Notes: generated by a model not told the origin, from the sequence alone. Positions 1 to 9,674 are shown, numbered from the stretch's first letter. The stretch is 43,323 nt of DNA from Nostocales cyanobacterium Centralia_MAG_434 (GCA_021324415.1 JAJPJF010000117.1:1-43323); one strand, 5' to 3'. Translations and numbers: made by a program.

Positions 1-108
1 CAATAATTATAAGTTTTATTTATGAATAAAAGTATAATTTAAGACTAAGCTATACGTAGACGGGAATTGGCGATCGCCGTTAAGCAAAACTTTGCGATTT
101 ACTGACAC
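1..108. other. AT-rich sequence upstream of the truncated NRPS
   Basis: No coding frame continues through this stretch. In the frame of the following NRPS there is a TGA stop at 103-105. The missing first part of the adenylation domain (core motifs a1 and a2) is not encoded here in any frame. A perfect HIP1-type palindrome GGCGATCGCC lies at 69-78, a cyanobacterial signature. I see no convincing promoter. Confidence 0.6.
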
Positions 109-3100
109 TTGGTTAAAAATCTACCTGAGCAAAGAGCGCCAGTCGTCTGCTTAGACACAGATTGGGAGGTCATTTCCCAACAAAGCAAAGCAAACACTTC
201 TAGCCGAGTAACGAGCAAAAATCTGGCTTACGTGATTTACACCTCCGGCTCTACAGGTACGCCCAAAGGTGTTTTAGTCAACCATATCAATGTAGTTCGT
301 CTGTTTACAACCACTCAGTCTTGGTTCAATTTTGATGAGCGCGATGTGTGGACAAACTTTCACTCCTACGCATTCGACTTCTCGGTTTGGGAAATTTGGG
401 GTGCTCTCCTCTATGGTGGAAAGCTGGTGGTGGTTCCCCAATGTGTGACCCATTCACCTGATTTATTCTGGAAATTGCTGTATACAGAACAAGTGACAGT
501 TCTCAACCAGATCCCATCAGCCTTTCGCCAGATCATTCAAGCAGAACAAACTTCCAATCCTCACAAAGCACTCGCTCTACGTTGGATAATTTTTGGTGGA
601 GAAGCTCTTGATTTACAAAGCTTGAAACCGTGGTTTGATCGATACGGGGATCAGTCTCCTCAAGTAGTCAACATGTATGGCATCACAGAAACAACCGTAC
701 ACGTTACTTATCGTCTAATCACAATAGCCGATTTAACAAAGGCTTCAGGTAGTCTCATTGGGGGCTGCATTCCTGACCTACAAATCTACCTTTTCAATCA
801 GAAATTGCAGCCTGTTCCTGTCGGACTTCCTGGTGAGATGTACATCGGGGGTGCTGGCTTAGCTCGTGGTTACCTCAATCGACCTGAACTAGTTGCCGAA
901 CGGTTTATTCCCCACCCCTTTAGTCATGAACCAGGAGCACGCCTGTACAAGACAGGAGATCTGGCTCGATATCTCACGAATGGAGATATTAAGTATCTCG
1001 GACGTATTGACCACCAAGTAAAGATTCGTGGTTTCCGCATCGAGTTAGGAGAAATTGAGACTGCACTACGTCTACATCCAGATGTAGAAGAAGCCACTGT
1101 TGCGATCCGGGAGGAAAATAAGAGCGAAAAACGCTCCTTAAACGATCTAGAGACTGATCGGGAGTCGGCATCTACTGTTTCTGAGTTGCGGCGTTTCATC
1201 AAAGGAAAATTATTTGATTTTGATGCTAAATCTGTTGATAAGCGGTTAGTTGCCTATTGTGTCTGTCATCCAAAATCTACACCCACGACTACTGAGTTGC
1301 GCCGCTTTCTCAAAGGGAAGTTGCCTGACTACATGATCCCCTCAGCTTTTGTAGTGCTAAACACACTGCCCTTGACGCCGAGTGGTAAGATAGACCAGCG
1401 ATCGCTTCCAGATCCCAATGAAGCGCGACCTGCTCTAGAAGAAGCTTTCGTGGCTCCTCAAACCCCAGTCGAAGAGACACTAGCACAGATTTGGACACAG
1501 GTTCTGGGAGTCACCCCAGTGGGTATCCACGACAACTTTTTTGAGTTGGGCGGTGATTCCATCCGTAGCATTCAGGTACAAGCTAAAGCTCAAGAAAGAG
1601 GCTTGAACTTTTCAATTCAGCAGCTTTTTCGACATCAGACAATCCATGAACTGGTGCAGTTCGTCAGTCTTGCTGAGCCTAGCTCCCTACCGACAGTCAA
1701 AACAGAAGCCTTCAGCCTGATTTCTGATGAGGATCGTCAAAAGTTACCCAGCAATATAGAGGACGCCTATCCCCTAGCCAGAATCCAAGCTGGAATCATT
1801 TTCCACTGTCAATGCTGTCCAGATACACCATTGTATCATGATATACTGTTCTATCATTTGCGCCTTTCTTTAGACATTCAATGCTTTCAAATGGCTGTGC
1901 AACAGCTTGTCGCTCGTCATGCCATATTGCGAACCTCGTTTGACCTCACCAACTTTACTGAACCCTTGCAGTTGGTTCATCAGACAGTTGAAGTGCCAGT
2001 ACAAATAGAGGACTGGCGCTCTCTATCGCCTGATCAACAAAGTGAAGCACAGACTAGTTGGATGGAAGAAGAAAAAAGCCGACATTTCGATTGGACCCGT
2101 CCCCCTCTTGCCCGCTTTTACATTCATCGCCTCACTGATGATAGCTTCCATCTCATCCCATGCTTTCACGATTCCATTCTTGACGGCTGGAGCACAGCTT
2201 CTTTATTGACAGAATTACTCCACCGCTATTGCTGTCTCCTCAATGGTGAAACCCCTCCTACTGAGTCACCCCCCACTGTGAAATATCGTGATTTTGTGGC
2301 TTTGGACCGCAGGAACATCGAGTCTACAGAATGTCAGCACTTCTGGAAGCAAAACTTGAGCAACTGCGTTGTCACAACATTGCCTCGCTGGACTCCCTGT
2401 CTTGACGCAACCCACACTCCCCAGATCGCTGTACAAGATGTCCCGATCTCCCCTGAGTTATCAGACGAACTGAAGAAACTAGCCTTGCTTGCAGGAGTTC
2501 CGCTCAAACATGTATTGCTAGCTGCACATCTGAAAGTGATGAGTCTACTGAGTGGTCAGCCAGATGTACTCACAGGTCTTGAGTCTAACGGTCGGCTAGA
2601 AGAGGCTGAAGGAGAGCAGACAATTGGAATGCACCTTAACACTGTGCCATTTCGTTTGAAATTATCAGAAGGGACATGGATAAACCTTATACAAGAAACA
2701 TTTAAAGCCGAACTGGATTTGTTACCTTTCCGGCGTTATCCATTGGCTGAGTTGCAAAAAGGTCGAAGTGGACAGCCGCTGATCGAGACAGTCTTTAACT
2801 ACACTCACTTTCATGTTTTTGAGAATCTTCAAAAGTTTAAAGGTTTAGAAATTCTCGGTGCTAGAGGTTTTGAGCAGACGCACTTCACGCTAAGGTCTGA
2901 GTTTAGTCAAAATCCACTTTCAAAGCGCACACAGCTTGATTTAGTCTGTAACGTTGAGCAGATCAGTCACGAGCAGTTGGGAAATCTCAGCAGCTATTAT
3001 GCTAAGACTCTCACAGCTATGACCAGTGAGCCGTATAAACGCCACGAGACTGTGTGTCTTCTCCCCCTTCAGGAGCAACATCAGCAGTTGGTTGAGTGGA

Positions 3101-4713
3101 ACGATACCCAAAGAAACTACCCAGAGGCTCTTTGCATTCATCAAATGTTTGAGAGTCAGGTTGAATTGACACCAGAGGCGATCGCACTAGTTTTTGAAGA
3201 CAAGTCTTTAACTTACCAGAGTCTCAATCAACGCGCTAACCAACTTGCGCACCATCTACAGAAGCTAGGTGTTGCTCCCGATGTACTGGTGGGTGTTCAC
3301 CTAGAACGCTCCCTGGAGATGGTAATAGGTATACTTGGCATCCTGAAGGCAGGTGGGGTCTACGTACCTCTAGACCCAGCATACCCTAGAGAGCGTCTAG
3401 CATTTATGCTAGACGACGCCCAGATAGCAGTGCTATTGACACAGGAGCAATTGATCGGGGATCTACATGCAGATCAAATACAAGTGGTGTGTATAGACTC
3501 TGATTGGGAGATGATTGCTCAAGAAAGTGAGCAAAATACAATTAGCAAGACAACAGCAAAGAATTTAGCCTATGCGATCTACACCTCTGGTTCCACAGGT
3601 GTACCAAAAGGAGTTCAAATTGAGCATCAAGCTGTTGTCAATCTCCTTCATTCCATAAATCAGCAGCTAGGTTTAACAAACCGTGATATTTTCTTGGGCG
3701 TCACATCTTTATCCTTTGACATATGTGCTCTAGAAATTTTCCTGCCCCTCATCGTGGGAGCAAGACTGGTGATGGTGAGTCTTGCAGTCGCCTCTGATGG
3801 ATCGCAGTTGCTAGCACATCTGACTCGATCTACTGCAACTGTAATGCAAACCACTCCATCCAGGTGGCGTCTTCTTTTAGCAGCCGGGTGGCGGGGAACT
3901 GGGCGGTTGAAGATGTTGTGTGGTGGTGAAGCATTACCTCGAAAATTAGCTGCTCAGTTGTTAGAAAAGGGTGGTTATTTATGGAACCTATACGGACCAA
4001 CAGAAACCACCATTTGGTCAACTTTCCATGAAATTGTCTCTCAAAGTGAGGCGATCGCCATCGGTCGCCCAATTGCCAATACACAAATTTATCTGTTGGA
4101 CGCACAGCTACAACCAGTGCCAATTGGGGTTGCTGGTGAACTGCACATCAGTGGAGTAGGTCTAGCACGTGGTTACCTCAACCGACCTGAACTCACTGCC
4201 CAGAAATTTATTCCCAATCCGTTCAGTAAAAAGCCAAGTCCACGCCTCTACAAGACAGGAGATCTGGCACGCTACCACCCAGATGGAACTATCGAGTTCC
4301 TCGGACGCCTCGATCATCAAATCAAAATCAAGGGCTACCGCATTGAACTGACAGAGATTGAAGCAGTTTTAAGAGATCACCCCGTTGTTAAGGAGGCTAT
4401 TGTCTTAGCAAGAGAAGATGAGTCCGGCAGCAAGCGTCTAGTTGCCTATGTGGTGCTAGAACATGAGCTTGCATCTACAACTATGGATCTACCCAGCTTC
4501 TTAAGGCAGAAACTGCCAGATTACATGGTTCCTACCACTTATGTAAAGTTAAATGCCTTGCCATTAACTCCAAATGGTAAACTTGACAGCCAAAGTTTGC
4601 CAGTTCCTGATCAGGTTCAGTCTAGGGATGAAAAAATGGCTCAAATTCTTGCAAGAGTAAAACAGCTTTCTCAGGAGGAGGTCAAAGCAATGCTTTCTAA
4701 AAAGCGTATGTAG
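109..4713 (+). CDS. NRPS, 5'-truncated: A(Thr, partial)-T-C-A(Gly)
   Basis: Multimodular peptide synthetase. The frame opens at a TTG inside an adenylation domain, just before core motif a3 (YTSGSTGTPKG), so roughly the first 110 residues of that domain (a1, a2) and any upstream C domain are missing. The first A domain gives specificity code DFWNIGMVHK, the well-known threonine code. A carrier domain follows (LGGDS, Ser about 484), then a condensation domain in which HHxxxDG reads HDSILDG (H687, D688), replacing the second, catalytic His by Asp. The second A domain gives DILQLGLIWK, a glycine code. The protein ends in a tail (AQILARVKQLSQEEVKAML) without a carrier domain; the carrier is the next gene. 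Between a8 and a9 of the first A domain there is an extra segment of about 40 residues containing a degenerate copy of the ELRRFLKGKLPDY stretch. Whether the Thr module still works is doubtful. Confidence 0.85.
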   Translation: MVKNLPEQRAPVVCLDTDWEVISQQSKANTSSRVTSKNLAYVIYTSGSTGTPKGVLVNHINVVRLFTTTQSWFNFDERDVWTNFHSYAFDFSVWEIWGALLYGGKLVVVPQCVTHSPDLFWKLLYTEQVTVLNQIPSAFRQIIQAEQTSNPHKALALRWIIFGGEALDLQSLKPWFDRYGDQSPQVVNMYGITETTVHVTYRLITIADLTKASGSLIGGCIPDLQIYLFNQKLQPVPVGLPGEMYIGGAGLARGYLNRPELVAERFIPHPFSHEPGARLYKTGDLARYLTNGDIKYLGRIDHQVKIRGFRIELGEIETALRLHPDVEEATVAIREENKSEKRSLNDLETDRESASTVSELRRFIKGKLFDFDAKSVDKRLVAYCVCHPKSTPTTTELRRFLKGKLPDYMIPSAFVVLNTLPLTPSGKIDQRSLPDPNEARPALEEAFVAPQTPVEETLAQIWTQVLGVTPVGIHDNFFELGGDSIRSIQVQAKAQERGLNFSIQQLFRHQTIHELVQFVSLAEPSSLPTVKTEAFSLISDEDRQKLPSNIEDAYPLARIQAGIIFHCQCCPDTPLYHDILFYHLRLSLDIQCFQMAVQQLVARHAILRTSFDLTNFTEPLQLVHQTVEVPVQIEDWRSLSPDQQSEAQTSWMEEEKSRHFDWTRPPLARFYIHRLTDDSFHLIPCFHDSILDGWSTASLLTELLHRYCCLLNGETPPTESPPTVKYRDFVALDRRNIESTECQHFWKQNLSNCVVTTLPRWTPCLDATHTPQIAVQDVPISPELSDELKKLALLAGVPLKHVLLAAHLKVMSLLSGQPDVLTGLESNGRLEEAEGEQTIGMHLNTVPFRLKLSEGTWINLIQETFKAELDLLPFRRYPLAELQKGRSGQPLIETVFNYTHFHVFENLQKFKGLEILGARGFEQTHFTLRSEFSQNPLSKRTQLDLVCNVEQISHEQLGNLSSYYAKTLTAMTSEPYKRHETVCLLPLQEQHQQLVEWNDTQRNYPEALCIHQMFESQVELTPEAIALVFEDKSLTYQSLNQRANQLAHHLQKLGVAPDVLVGVHLERSLEMVIGILGILKAGGVYVPLDPAYPRERLAFMLDDAQIAVLLTQEQLIGDLHADQIQVVCIDSDWEMIAQESEQNTISKTTAKNLAYAIYTSGSTGVPKGVQIEHQAVVNLLHSINQQLGLTNRDIFLGVTSLSFDICALEIFLPLIVGARLVMVSLAVASDGSQLLAHLTRSTATVMQTTPSRWRLLLAAGWRGTGRLKMLCGGEALPRKLAAQLLEKGGYLWNLYGPTETTIWSTFHEIVSQSEAIAIGRPIANTQIYLLDAQLQPVPIGVAGELHISGVGLARGYLNRPELTAQKFIPNPFSKKPSPRLYKTGDLARYHPDGTIEFLGRLDHQIKIKGYRIELTEIEAVLRDHPVVKEAIVLAREDESGSKRLVAYVVLEHELASTTMDLPSFLRQKLPDYMVPTTYVKLNALPLTPNGKLDSQSLPVPDQVQSRDEKMAQILARVKQLSQEEVKAMLSKKRM

Positions 4714-4781
4714 GGTGGGCAGTGCCTACAAAAAACCTACATAATGAACATTTGAAGTTTGGTGGGCACTGCCCACCTTAC
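4711..4781. repeat. Inverted repeat between NRPS genes
   Basis: Arms TAGGGTGGGCAGTGCC (4711-4726) and its near-perfect reverse complement at 4764-4780 flank a 37-base centre. The first three bases of the left arm are the stop codon of the upstream NRPS. The form is that of a small non-autonomous cyanobacterial palindromic element. It could also form a large hairpin in the transcript. Confidence 0.7.
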
Positions 4782-4799
4782 AGAAAATTTATAAAAAAC

Positions 4800-4829
4800 C
4801 GCAGATAAACGCAGATGGACGCAGATAAA
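4800..4829. repeat. Three tandem 10-bp units CGCAGATAAA
   Basis: CGCAGATAAA, CGCAGATGGA and CGCAGATAAA follow each other directly. This is a short tandem repeat of the kind dispersed in filamentous cyanobacteria. It is non-coding and lies just upstream of the free carrier protein gene. Confidence 0.75.
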
Positions 4830-4892
4830 TCATCCGGATGAGAACCGCTATAAAAGCTTGGTTATTGAAGGAAAGAAGGAGGAGATATAAAG

Positions 4893-5345
4893 GTGAGTGA
4901 TTTTTTAAGTGACATTGAGCAGTTATCTCCGGAGCAACGTGAACTTCTGGAGATGTTGCTGAATGAGGGCGATACAAGACTACAGGCTCCTTATGTAGCA
5001 CCCCGCACTCCTGTTGAGGAGTTGCTAGCTAGTATTTGGGGTCAGGTGCTTGGAATTGAACGAGTAGGTATCCACGACAATTTTTTGGAGTTAGGAGGGG
5101 ATTCGATTCACACTATCCAGGTTGTGGATAAAGCCTATCAAATAGGGCTTCAATTTCGCGCTAATCAGCTTTTTGATTGTCCGACAATTGCGGAGTTGGC
5201 AACGGTTGTCGAGAGCTTTTCAGTTGAGCAAGCAAAACAAGAGCCTGTGCGGAGAGATGATGTACCAAGCTTTACACCAGCCGACTTTCCGGAGGCTGAG
5301 TTGAGTCAAGCAGAACTGAATAAGCTTTTCTCAAAGCCTGTCTAA
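4893..5345 (+). CDS. Free-standing peptidyl carrier protein (T domain)
   Basis: A 150-residue protein containing one carrier domain; the phosphopantetheine site is LGGDS with Ser about 71. It starts with GTG, preceded by AGGAGGAG at good spacing. The N-terminal part (LSPEQRELLEMLL) resembles the short helical linkers that begin split NRPS proteins. The C-terminal tail (FTPADFPEAELSQAELNKL) is the same kind of tail found after the E domains of the later modules. By position it should carry the glycine activated by the A domain at the end of the preceding gene and hand it to the C domain of the next one. That assignment is inference from gene order. Confidence 0.85.
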   Translation: MSDFLSDIEQLSPEQRELLEMLLNEGDTRLQAPYVAPRTPVEELLASIWGQVLGIERVGIHDNFLELGGDSIHTIQVVDKAYQIGLQFRANQLFDCPTIAELATVVESFSVEQAKQEPVRRDDVPSFTPADFPEAELSQAELNKLFSKPV

Positions 5346-5376
5346 AAGACTACCCAAGCCAGAAGGAGCATTACGT

Positions 5377-7794
5377 ATGGATGCGGAAAAAATAGAGGAT
5401 ATCTACACCCTCTCACCCACACAACAGGGTATGCTTTTCCATATTATGTCCGATCCAAATTCCAGGATGCATTTTGATCAAAAGCTATTTACCTTGCATG
5501 GAAATTTCCATGTCTCAGTGTTTGAGCGCAGCTGGCAGCAAGTGGTAGATCGGCATCCAAGTTTGAGAACAGCTTTCATTTGGGAAAATCTCGATCAGCC
5601 GCTTCAGGTAGTGTATCGACAGGTAACATTCCCTATACATATTCACGACTGGCGTAATTTGTCAAGTGCTGAGCAGGAAGTACATTTGCAAGACTACCTT
5701 CAAGCAGATCGCAGGCGTGGTTTTCAGCTTTCTGAACCACCGTTGATGCGGTTAACGGTTATCCAGATGGCTCAGGAGATTTATGAAATTATCTGGAGCA
5801 ACTATCATTTGATACTAGATGGATGGTCCGATGCCATACTCCTAGAGGAAGTCATTGCTCTCTATGAAGCATTTCATCAAAACCAGAGCCTCCATTTGAA
5901 ACCAAGCCGTCCTTATCGAGAGTATATCAGTTGGCTGAAGCAGCAGGACTTATTAGAGGCACAAAACTTTTGGCGTCAAATTCTTCAGGGCTTTAGAACA
6001 CCAATTTCTCTGGGGGTAGACCGAAAAACTGACAGCTTATTTAGTTCAGAAGACAACTATAGTCAACGGCATATCCACTTATCACAAGCAACCACAACAG
6101 CACTGAAGCTTTTAGCACGACAGCATCATCTAACAATCAATACCATAATTCAAGGAACTTGGGCATTGCTATTAAGCTATTGCAGTGGTCAGGAGGATGT
6201 TGTGTACGGGACTGTTGTCTCTGGTCGTCCATCCTCCCTTGCAGGGGTTTCATCGATGATTGGTCTTTTCATCAACACCCTACCAGTACGTGTGCTGGTG
6301 TCTCCTGATGCTCTGCTCTTGTCTTGGCTCAAGGAACTCCAGGCTAAACAGTTGCAGATGCGCCAGTACGAGTATAGCCCACTGGTACAAGTTCAAAAAT
6401 GGAGTGATGTGCCCCTGGGGCTACCTTTATTTGAGAGTATCTTAGTAGTTCTGAATATTGCAGATGTGCCTTACGAGGGAGATTTGAAAATTAAAAACTT
6501 TCGCTACATAACATACTCAAGCTACCCTCTCGGTGTGAATGTAAAGCCAGGTATTGAGCTATCGGTGGACATGCTCTACAACTTAGACCGCTTTGAGACT
6601 TCCACCATAACTAGAATGCTGAGTCACTTTAAAACGCTACTGGACAATATAGCTACTCAGCCTGATGTGCAACTGAATACATTAGTTGAAACACTCAAGG
6701 AAATTGACAGAAAACAGCAAGCTGTGGAAACTAGGGAACATCGAGAGGCTACTGTAAGGAGTTTGAGAAGTTTCAAACCGAAAGCTTCTCAATTATCCCA
6801 AGGAGGATTGGTCACAAAGGATTATCTGCAAAATGGGAGTCTGCTTCCTTTGGTCATTCAACCAGGAATGCGCGATCTTGATCTTGTGACTTGGACTCAA
6901 AGTAATGTGGAATTTATAGAGCAAGATTTACTGAAGCATGGAGGAATACTTTTTCGCAACTTTAATGTAAAATCAGTAGTTGAGTTTGAACAGTTTGTCA
7001 CAGTCCTTTCTGGAGAGCCGCTCGAGTATCGCTATCGTGCATCGCCACGTACCCAAATCAGCCGTAACATTTATACTGCAACAGATTATCCTGCTACTCA
7101 AAGCATTTTTCCACACAATGAGCACGCCTATTCTCCCACTTTTCCTTTAAAAATTTACTTTTTCTGTGTTACGCCTGCACCGCAGGGGGGAGAGACACCA
7201 ATCGGCGACACGCGAAAAATTTTTGAACGCATTGATCCAAAGATTAGAGAGCGGTTTACACAAAAGAAGGTGATGTACGTCCGCAACTATAATGATGGAT
7301 TTGGACTCCCTTGGCAGACGGTTTTTCAGACTACGGACAAATCAGTGGTTGAAAATTATTGCCGTAGTCATGGTATTCAGGTTGAATGGAAAGAAGAGAA
7401 TCGTCTGAGAACTCGTCAAGTCAGTCCGGCTATTTTTCCCCACCCCCGCACTGGAGAAAAGGTATGGTTCAACCACGCGACTTTTTTCCACGTGTCAACT
7501 CTGGAACCGACAATCCGCAAGTCGTTGTTAGAAGACTTCGAGGAAGAGGATCTGCCGACTAATACTTATTATGGTGATGGATCTCCAATTGAGTCCTCAG
7601 TTTTAGACGAGCTTCGCGATGCTTATTCGCAAGAAATGATTGTCTTTCCATGGCAAGAGGGAGACATATTGCTGCTAGACAATATGTTAGCAGTCCATGG
7701 ACGAAGGCCATTTGTAGGTAACCGAAAGATCGCGGTGGCTATGGCAGAAGCTTTTACACAAGATCAATCGAGGGGTGACACATGTGTGGTATAG
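5377..7794 (+). CDS. C domain fused to a TauD-type beta-hydroxylase (C-TauD)
   Basis: An 805-residue fusion without A or T domains. Residues 1 to about 440 are a condensation domain; its HHxxxDG reads YHLILDG (Y143, H144, D148, G149), keeping the catalytic second His. Residues about 480-805 are a TauD/TfdA-family Fe(II)/2-oxoglutarate dioxygenase of the SyrP-like NRPS type: HxE facial-triad part HNE at 580-582, distal His774 in AVHGRRPF, and Arg783 for 2-oxoglutarate. Such domains hydroxylate the beta-carbon of carrier-bound Asp or His. The following NRPS begins with a C-like domain lacking HHxxxDG and then a His-like A domain, so carrier-bound His is the most likely substrate (inference). 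The start ATG has AGAAGGAG 8 bases upstream. The 3' end overlaps the next gene by 13 bases. Confidence 0.88.
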   Translation: MDAEKIEDIYTLSPTQQGMLFHIMSDPNSRMHFDQKLFTLHGNFHVSVFERSWQQVVDRHPSLRTAFIWENLDQPLQVVYRQVTFPIHIHDWRNLSSAEQEVHLQDYLQADRRRGFQLSEPPLMRLTVIQMAQEIYEIIWSNYHLILDGWSDAILLEEVIALYEAFHQNQSLHLKPSRPYREYISWLKQQDLLEAQNFWRQILQGFRTPISLGVDRKTDSLFSSEDNYSQRHIHLSQATTTALKLLARQHHLTINTIIQGTWALLLSYCSGQEDVVYGTVVSGRPSSLAGVSSMIGLFINTLPVRVLVSPDALLLSWLKELQAKQLQMRQYEYSPLVQVQKWSDVPLGLPLFESILVVLNIADVPYEGDLKIKNFRYITYSSYPLGVNVKPGIELSVDMLYNLDRFETSTITRMLSHFKTLLDNIATQPDVQLNTLVETLKEIDRKQQAVETREHREATVRSLRSFKPKASQLSQGGLVTKDYLQNGSLLPLVIQPGMRDLDLVTWTQSNVEFIEQDLLKHGGILFRNFNVKSVVEFEQFVTVLSGEPLEYRYRASPRTQISRNIYTATDYPATQSIFPHNEHAYSPTFPLKIYFFCVTPAPQGGETPIGDTRKIFERIDPKIRERFTQKKVMYVRNYNDGFGLPWQTVFQTTDKSVVENYCRSHGIQVEWKEENRLRTRQVSPAIFPHPRTGEKVWFNHATFFHVSTLEPTIRKSLLEDFEEEDLPTNTYYGDGSPIESSVLDELRDAYSQEMIVFPWQEGDILLLDNMLAVHGRRPFVGNRKIAVAMAEAFTQDQSRGDTCVV

Positions 7795-9674
7795 TAGCGA
7801 TATTTTCAAACGAAGAGCCGATTTCAGCAACGGCTTTAGCAAAAGCAACGCAACGGCTAGATCATCGCGGACCAGATCGGCAAAGTCAATGGATTGCTCC
7901 TCATCAACAGGTTGGGTTAGGTCACACTCGACTTAGTATTATTGATCTGGCGACAGGAGATCAGCCGATCGCTAACGAGAATGAGCAATTGCACCTCGTA
8001 GTGAATGGGGAGTTCTACGACTATGAACGGATTCAGCGTGAGCTAGAACAACGAGGACACCGATTCCGTACTCGTTCTGACAGTGAGATTGTGCTTCACC
8101 TTTATGAAGAATTTGGTCCAGAATGCTTGCAACATCTGCGCGGCGAATTCGCATTTATATTATGGGATGAACCGAACCAACGCCTCTTTGCTGCACGCGA
8201 TCGCTTTGGAATCAAGCCCCTCTTCTACACGATGATCGGCGATACACTTTATTTGGCATCCGAAGCCAAAGCGTTATTTGCCGCAGGCGTTCCGGCACGC
8301 TGGGATCATGAGTCAGTTTTCCAACAGTTATTTGTCTTCATGAACCAGGATCGAACTCTGTTTGAGGGTGTCTATCAAGTCCCACCCGGTTACTACCTCT
8401 TAGCAACAAGCCAACAGACTCAGCTCACTCGCTACTGGGATCTTGACTACCCAAGAACTGACTCCCCTATTCCAAGGCACACCTCTGCTGAGTACATTGA
8501 ACAACTTAGGGATAAACTACAGGAAGCAATTCAGATCAGGCTACGAGCTGATGTACCAGTCGGCGTATATCTCAGTGGCGGTGTTGATTCATCCACCGTA
8601 CTGAGTATGGCAATGAAACATAGTTCAGACCCACTTCGAGCATTCACTGCCACTTTCGATCAACCAGGCTATAACGAAGAACCCTTTGCCCGTGAGATGG
8701 CAGCATATGTTGGGGCTGATTTTCAGCCGCTTCCACTCAACCCAAGTGATTTTGCTGAACACGCTGCTGATGCGGCTTGGCATAGTGAGATGCTAGGGAC
8801 TAACCCACGAGGCGTTGCCAGATATCTGCAAAGTCATGCAGTGCAGAACTTTGGCTATAAAGTCGTGCTAGCAGGCGAAGGCTCTGACGAAATCTTTGGT
8901 GGGTATGGTCATGTACATCAAGATTCGCTGTTGGACAATACAAATCAGCCTAGTGAAAAAGCGACGCAGCAAGAGTCACAAAAGAAGCAAGGAAGACTCC
9001 CCCAAAACTCCCTAGCTTCTCTTGCGGGGGTAAAGCAGACTTTGGGATTTGTGCCATCATGGCTGAAAAAAGTAGCAATTGAGCGTTCTTTTTTCTACAT
9101 TCTCCTTGCACCTGATTATGCTGCCAAGTTTGCTCAGCGCAATGCCTATGATGTTTTTTTAAATCAGTTTGATGTGCCTGGTCAAATCCTAGGACGGGAG
9201 CCAGTTATTCAATCAATGTATTTGTGGTCAAAATCGATTTTACCAAACTTCACATTGTTTGCTGAACGTCTAGACATGGCCCATGCTGTTGAGGTGCGGT
9301 TGCCATATCTAGATCACCATGTCTTTGAATTGGTGCGTGAGATACCCGTTTCACTTCTAGCTCAGGGGACAAGGGAGAAATATGTGCTACGGGAAGCAGC
9401 CAGACCTTTCCTCAACGAAACAGTCTACTCCCGACCCAAGCATCCTTTCACTGCCCCACCTGCCACTCTAACAACAACAAATCAGTTATATGCATTGATT
9501 CAAGACTCATTACGTAGTTCAGTTATGGCATCAGTACCATTTTTCAATCAAGTACGGGTCATCGAACTTCTAGATAAACTTCCCGAAATGAGTGAGCGCC
9601 AGCGGATCGCGTTAGACCCAACACTTTTGACACTATTATGCACTTACTTTCTCCAATCTCGATACAACCTGTAA
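7782..9674 (+). CDS. asnB: Glutamine-hydrolysing asparagine synthetase-like amidotransferase
   Basis: 630 residues with the class II glutaminase nucleophile Cys2 (MCGIVAIF), RDRFGIKPLFY, the ATP-pyrophosphatase loop SGGVDSS (265-271) and GEGSDEIFGGY. These are the two full domains of AsnB: ammonia is released from glutamine and channelled to an adenylated carboxylate. The gene overlaps the hydroxylase fusion by 13 bases, so translation is probably coupled and the enzyme is likely dedicated to this pathway. Possible jobs are supplying Asn or amidating a carboxyl group of the peptide; none can be chosen from sequence. No key residue I checked is missing. Confidence 0.9.
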   Translation: MCGIVAIFSNEEPISATALAKATQRLDHRGPDRQSQWIAPHQQVGLGHTRLSIIDLATGDQPIANENEQLHLVVNGEFYDYERIQRELEQRGHRFRTRSDSEIVLHLYEEFGPECLQHLRGEFAFILWDEPNQRLFAARDRFGIKPLFYTMIGDTLYLASEAKALFAAGVPARWDHESVFQQLFVFMNQDRTLFEGVYQVPPGYYLLATSQQTQLTRYWDLDYPRTDSPIPRHTSAEYIEQLRDKLQEAIQIRLRADVPVGVYLSGGVDSSTVLSMAMKHSSDPLRAFTATFDQPGYNEEPFAREMAAYVGADFQPLPLNPSDFAEHAADAAWHSEMLGTNPRGVARYLQSHAVQNFGYKVVLAGEGSDEIFGGYGHVHQDSLLDNTNQPSEKATQQESQKKQGRLPQNSLASLAGVKQTLGFVPSWLKKVAIERSFFYILLAPDYAAKFAQRNAYDVFLNQFDVPGQILGREPVIQSMYLWSKSILPNFTLFAERLDMAHAVEVRLPYLDHHVFELVREIPVSLLAQGTREKYVLREAARPFLNETVYSRPKHPFTAPPATLTTTNQLYALIQDSLRSSVMASVPFFNQVRVIELLDKLPEMSERQRIALDPTLLTLLCTYFLQSRYNL

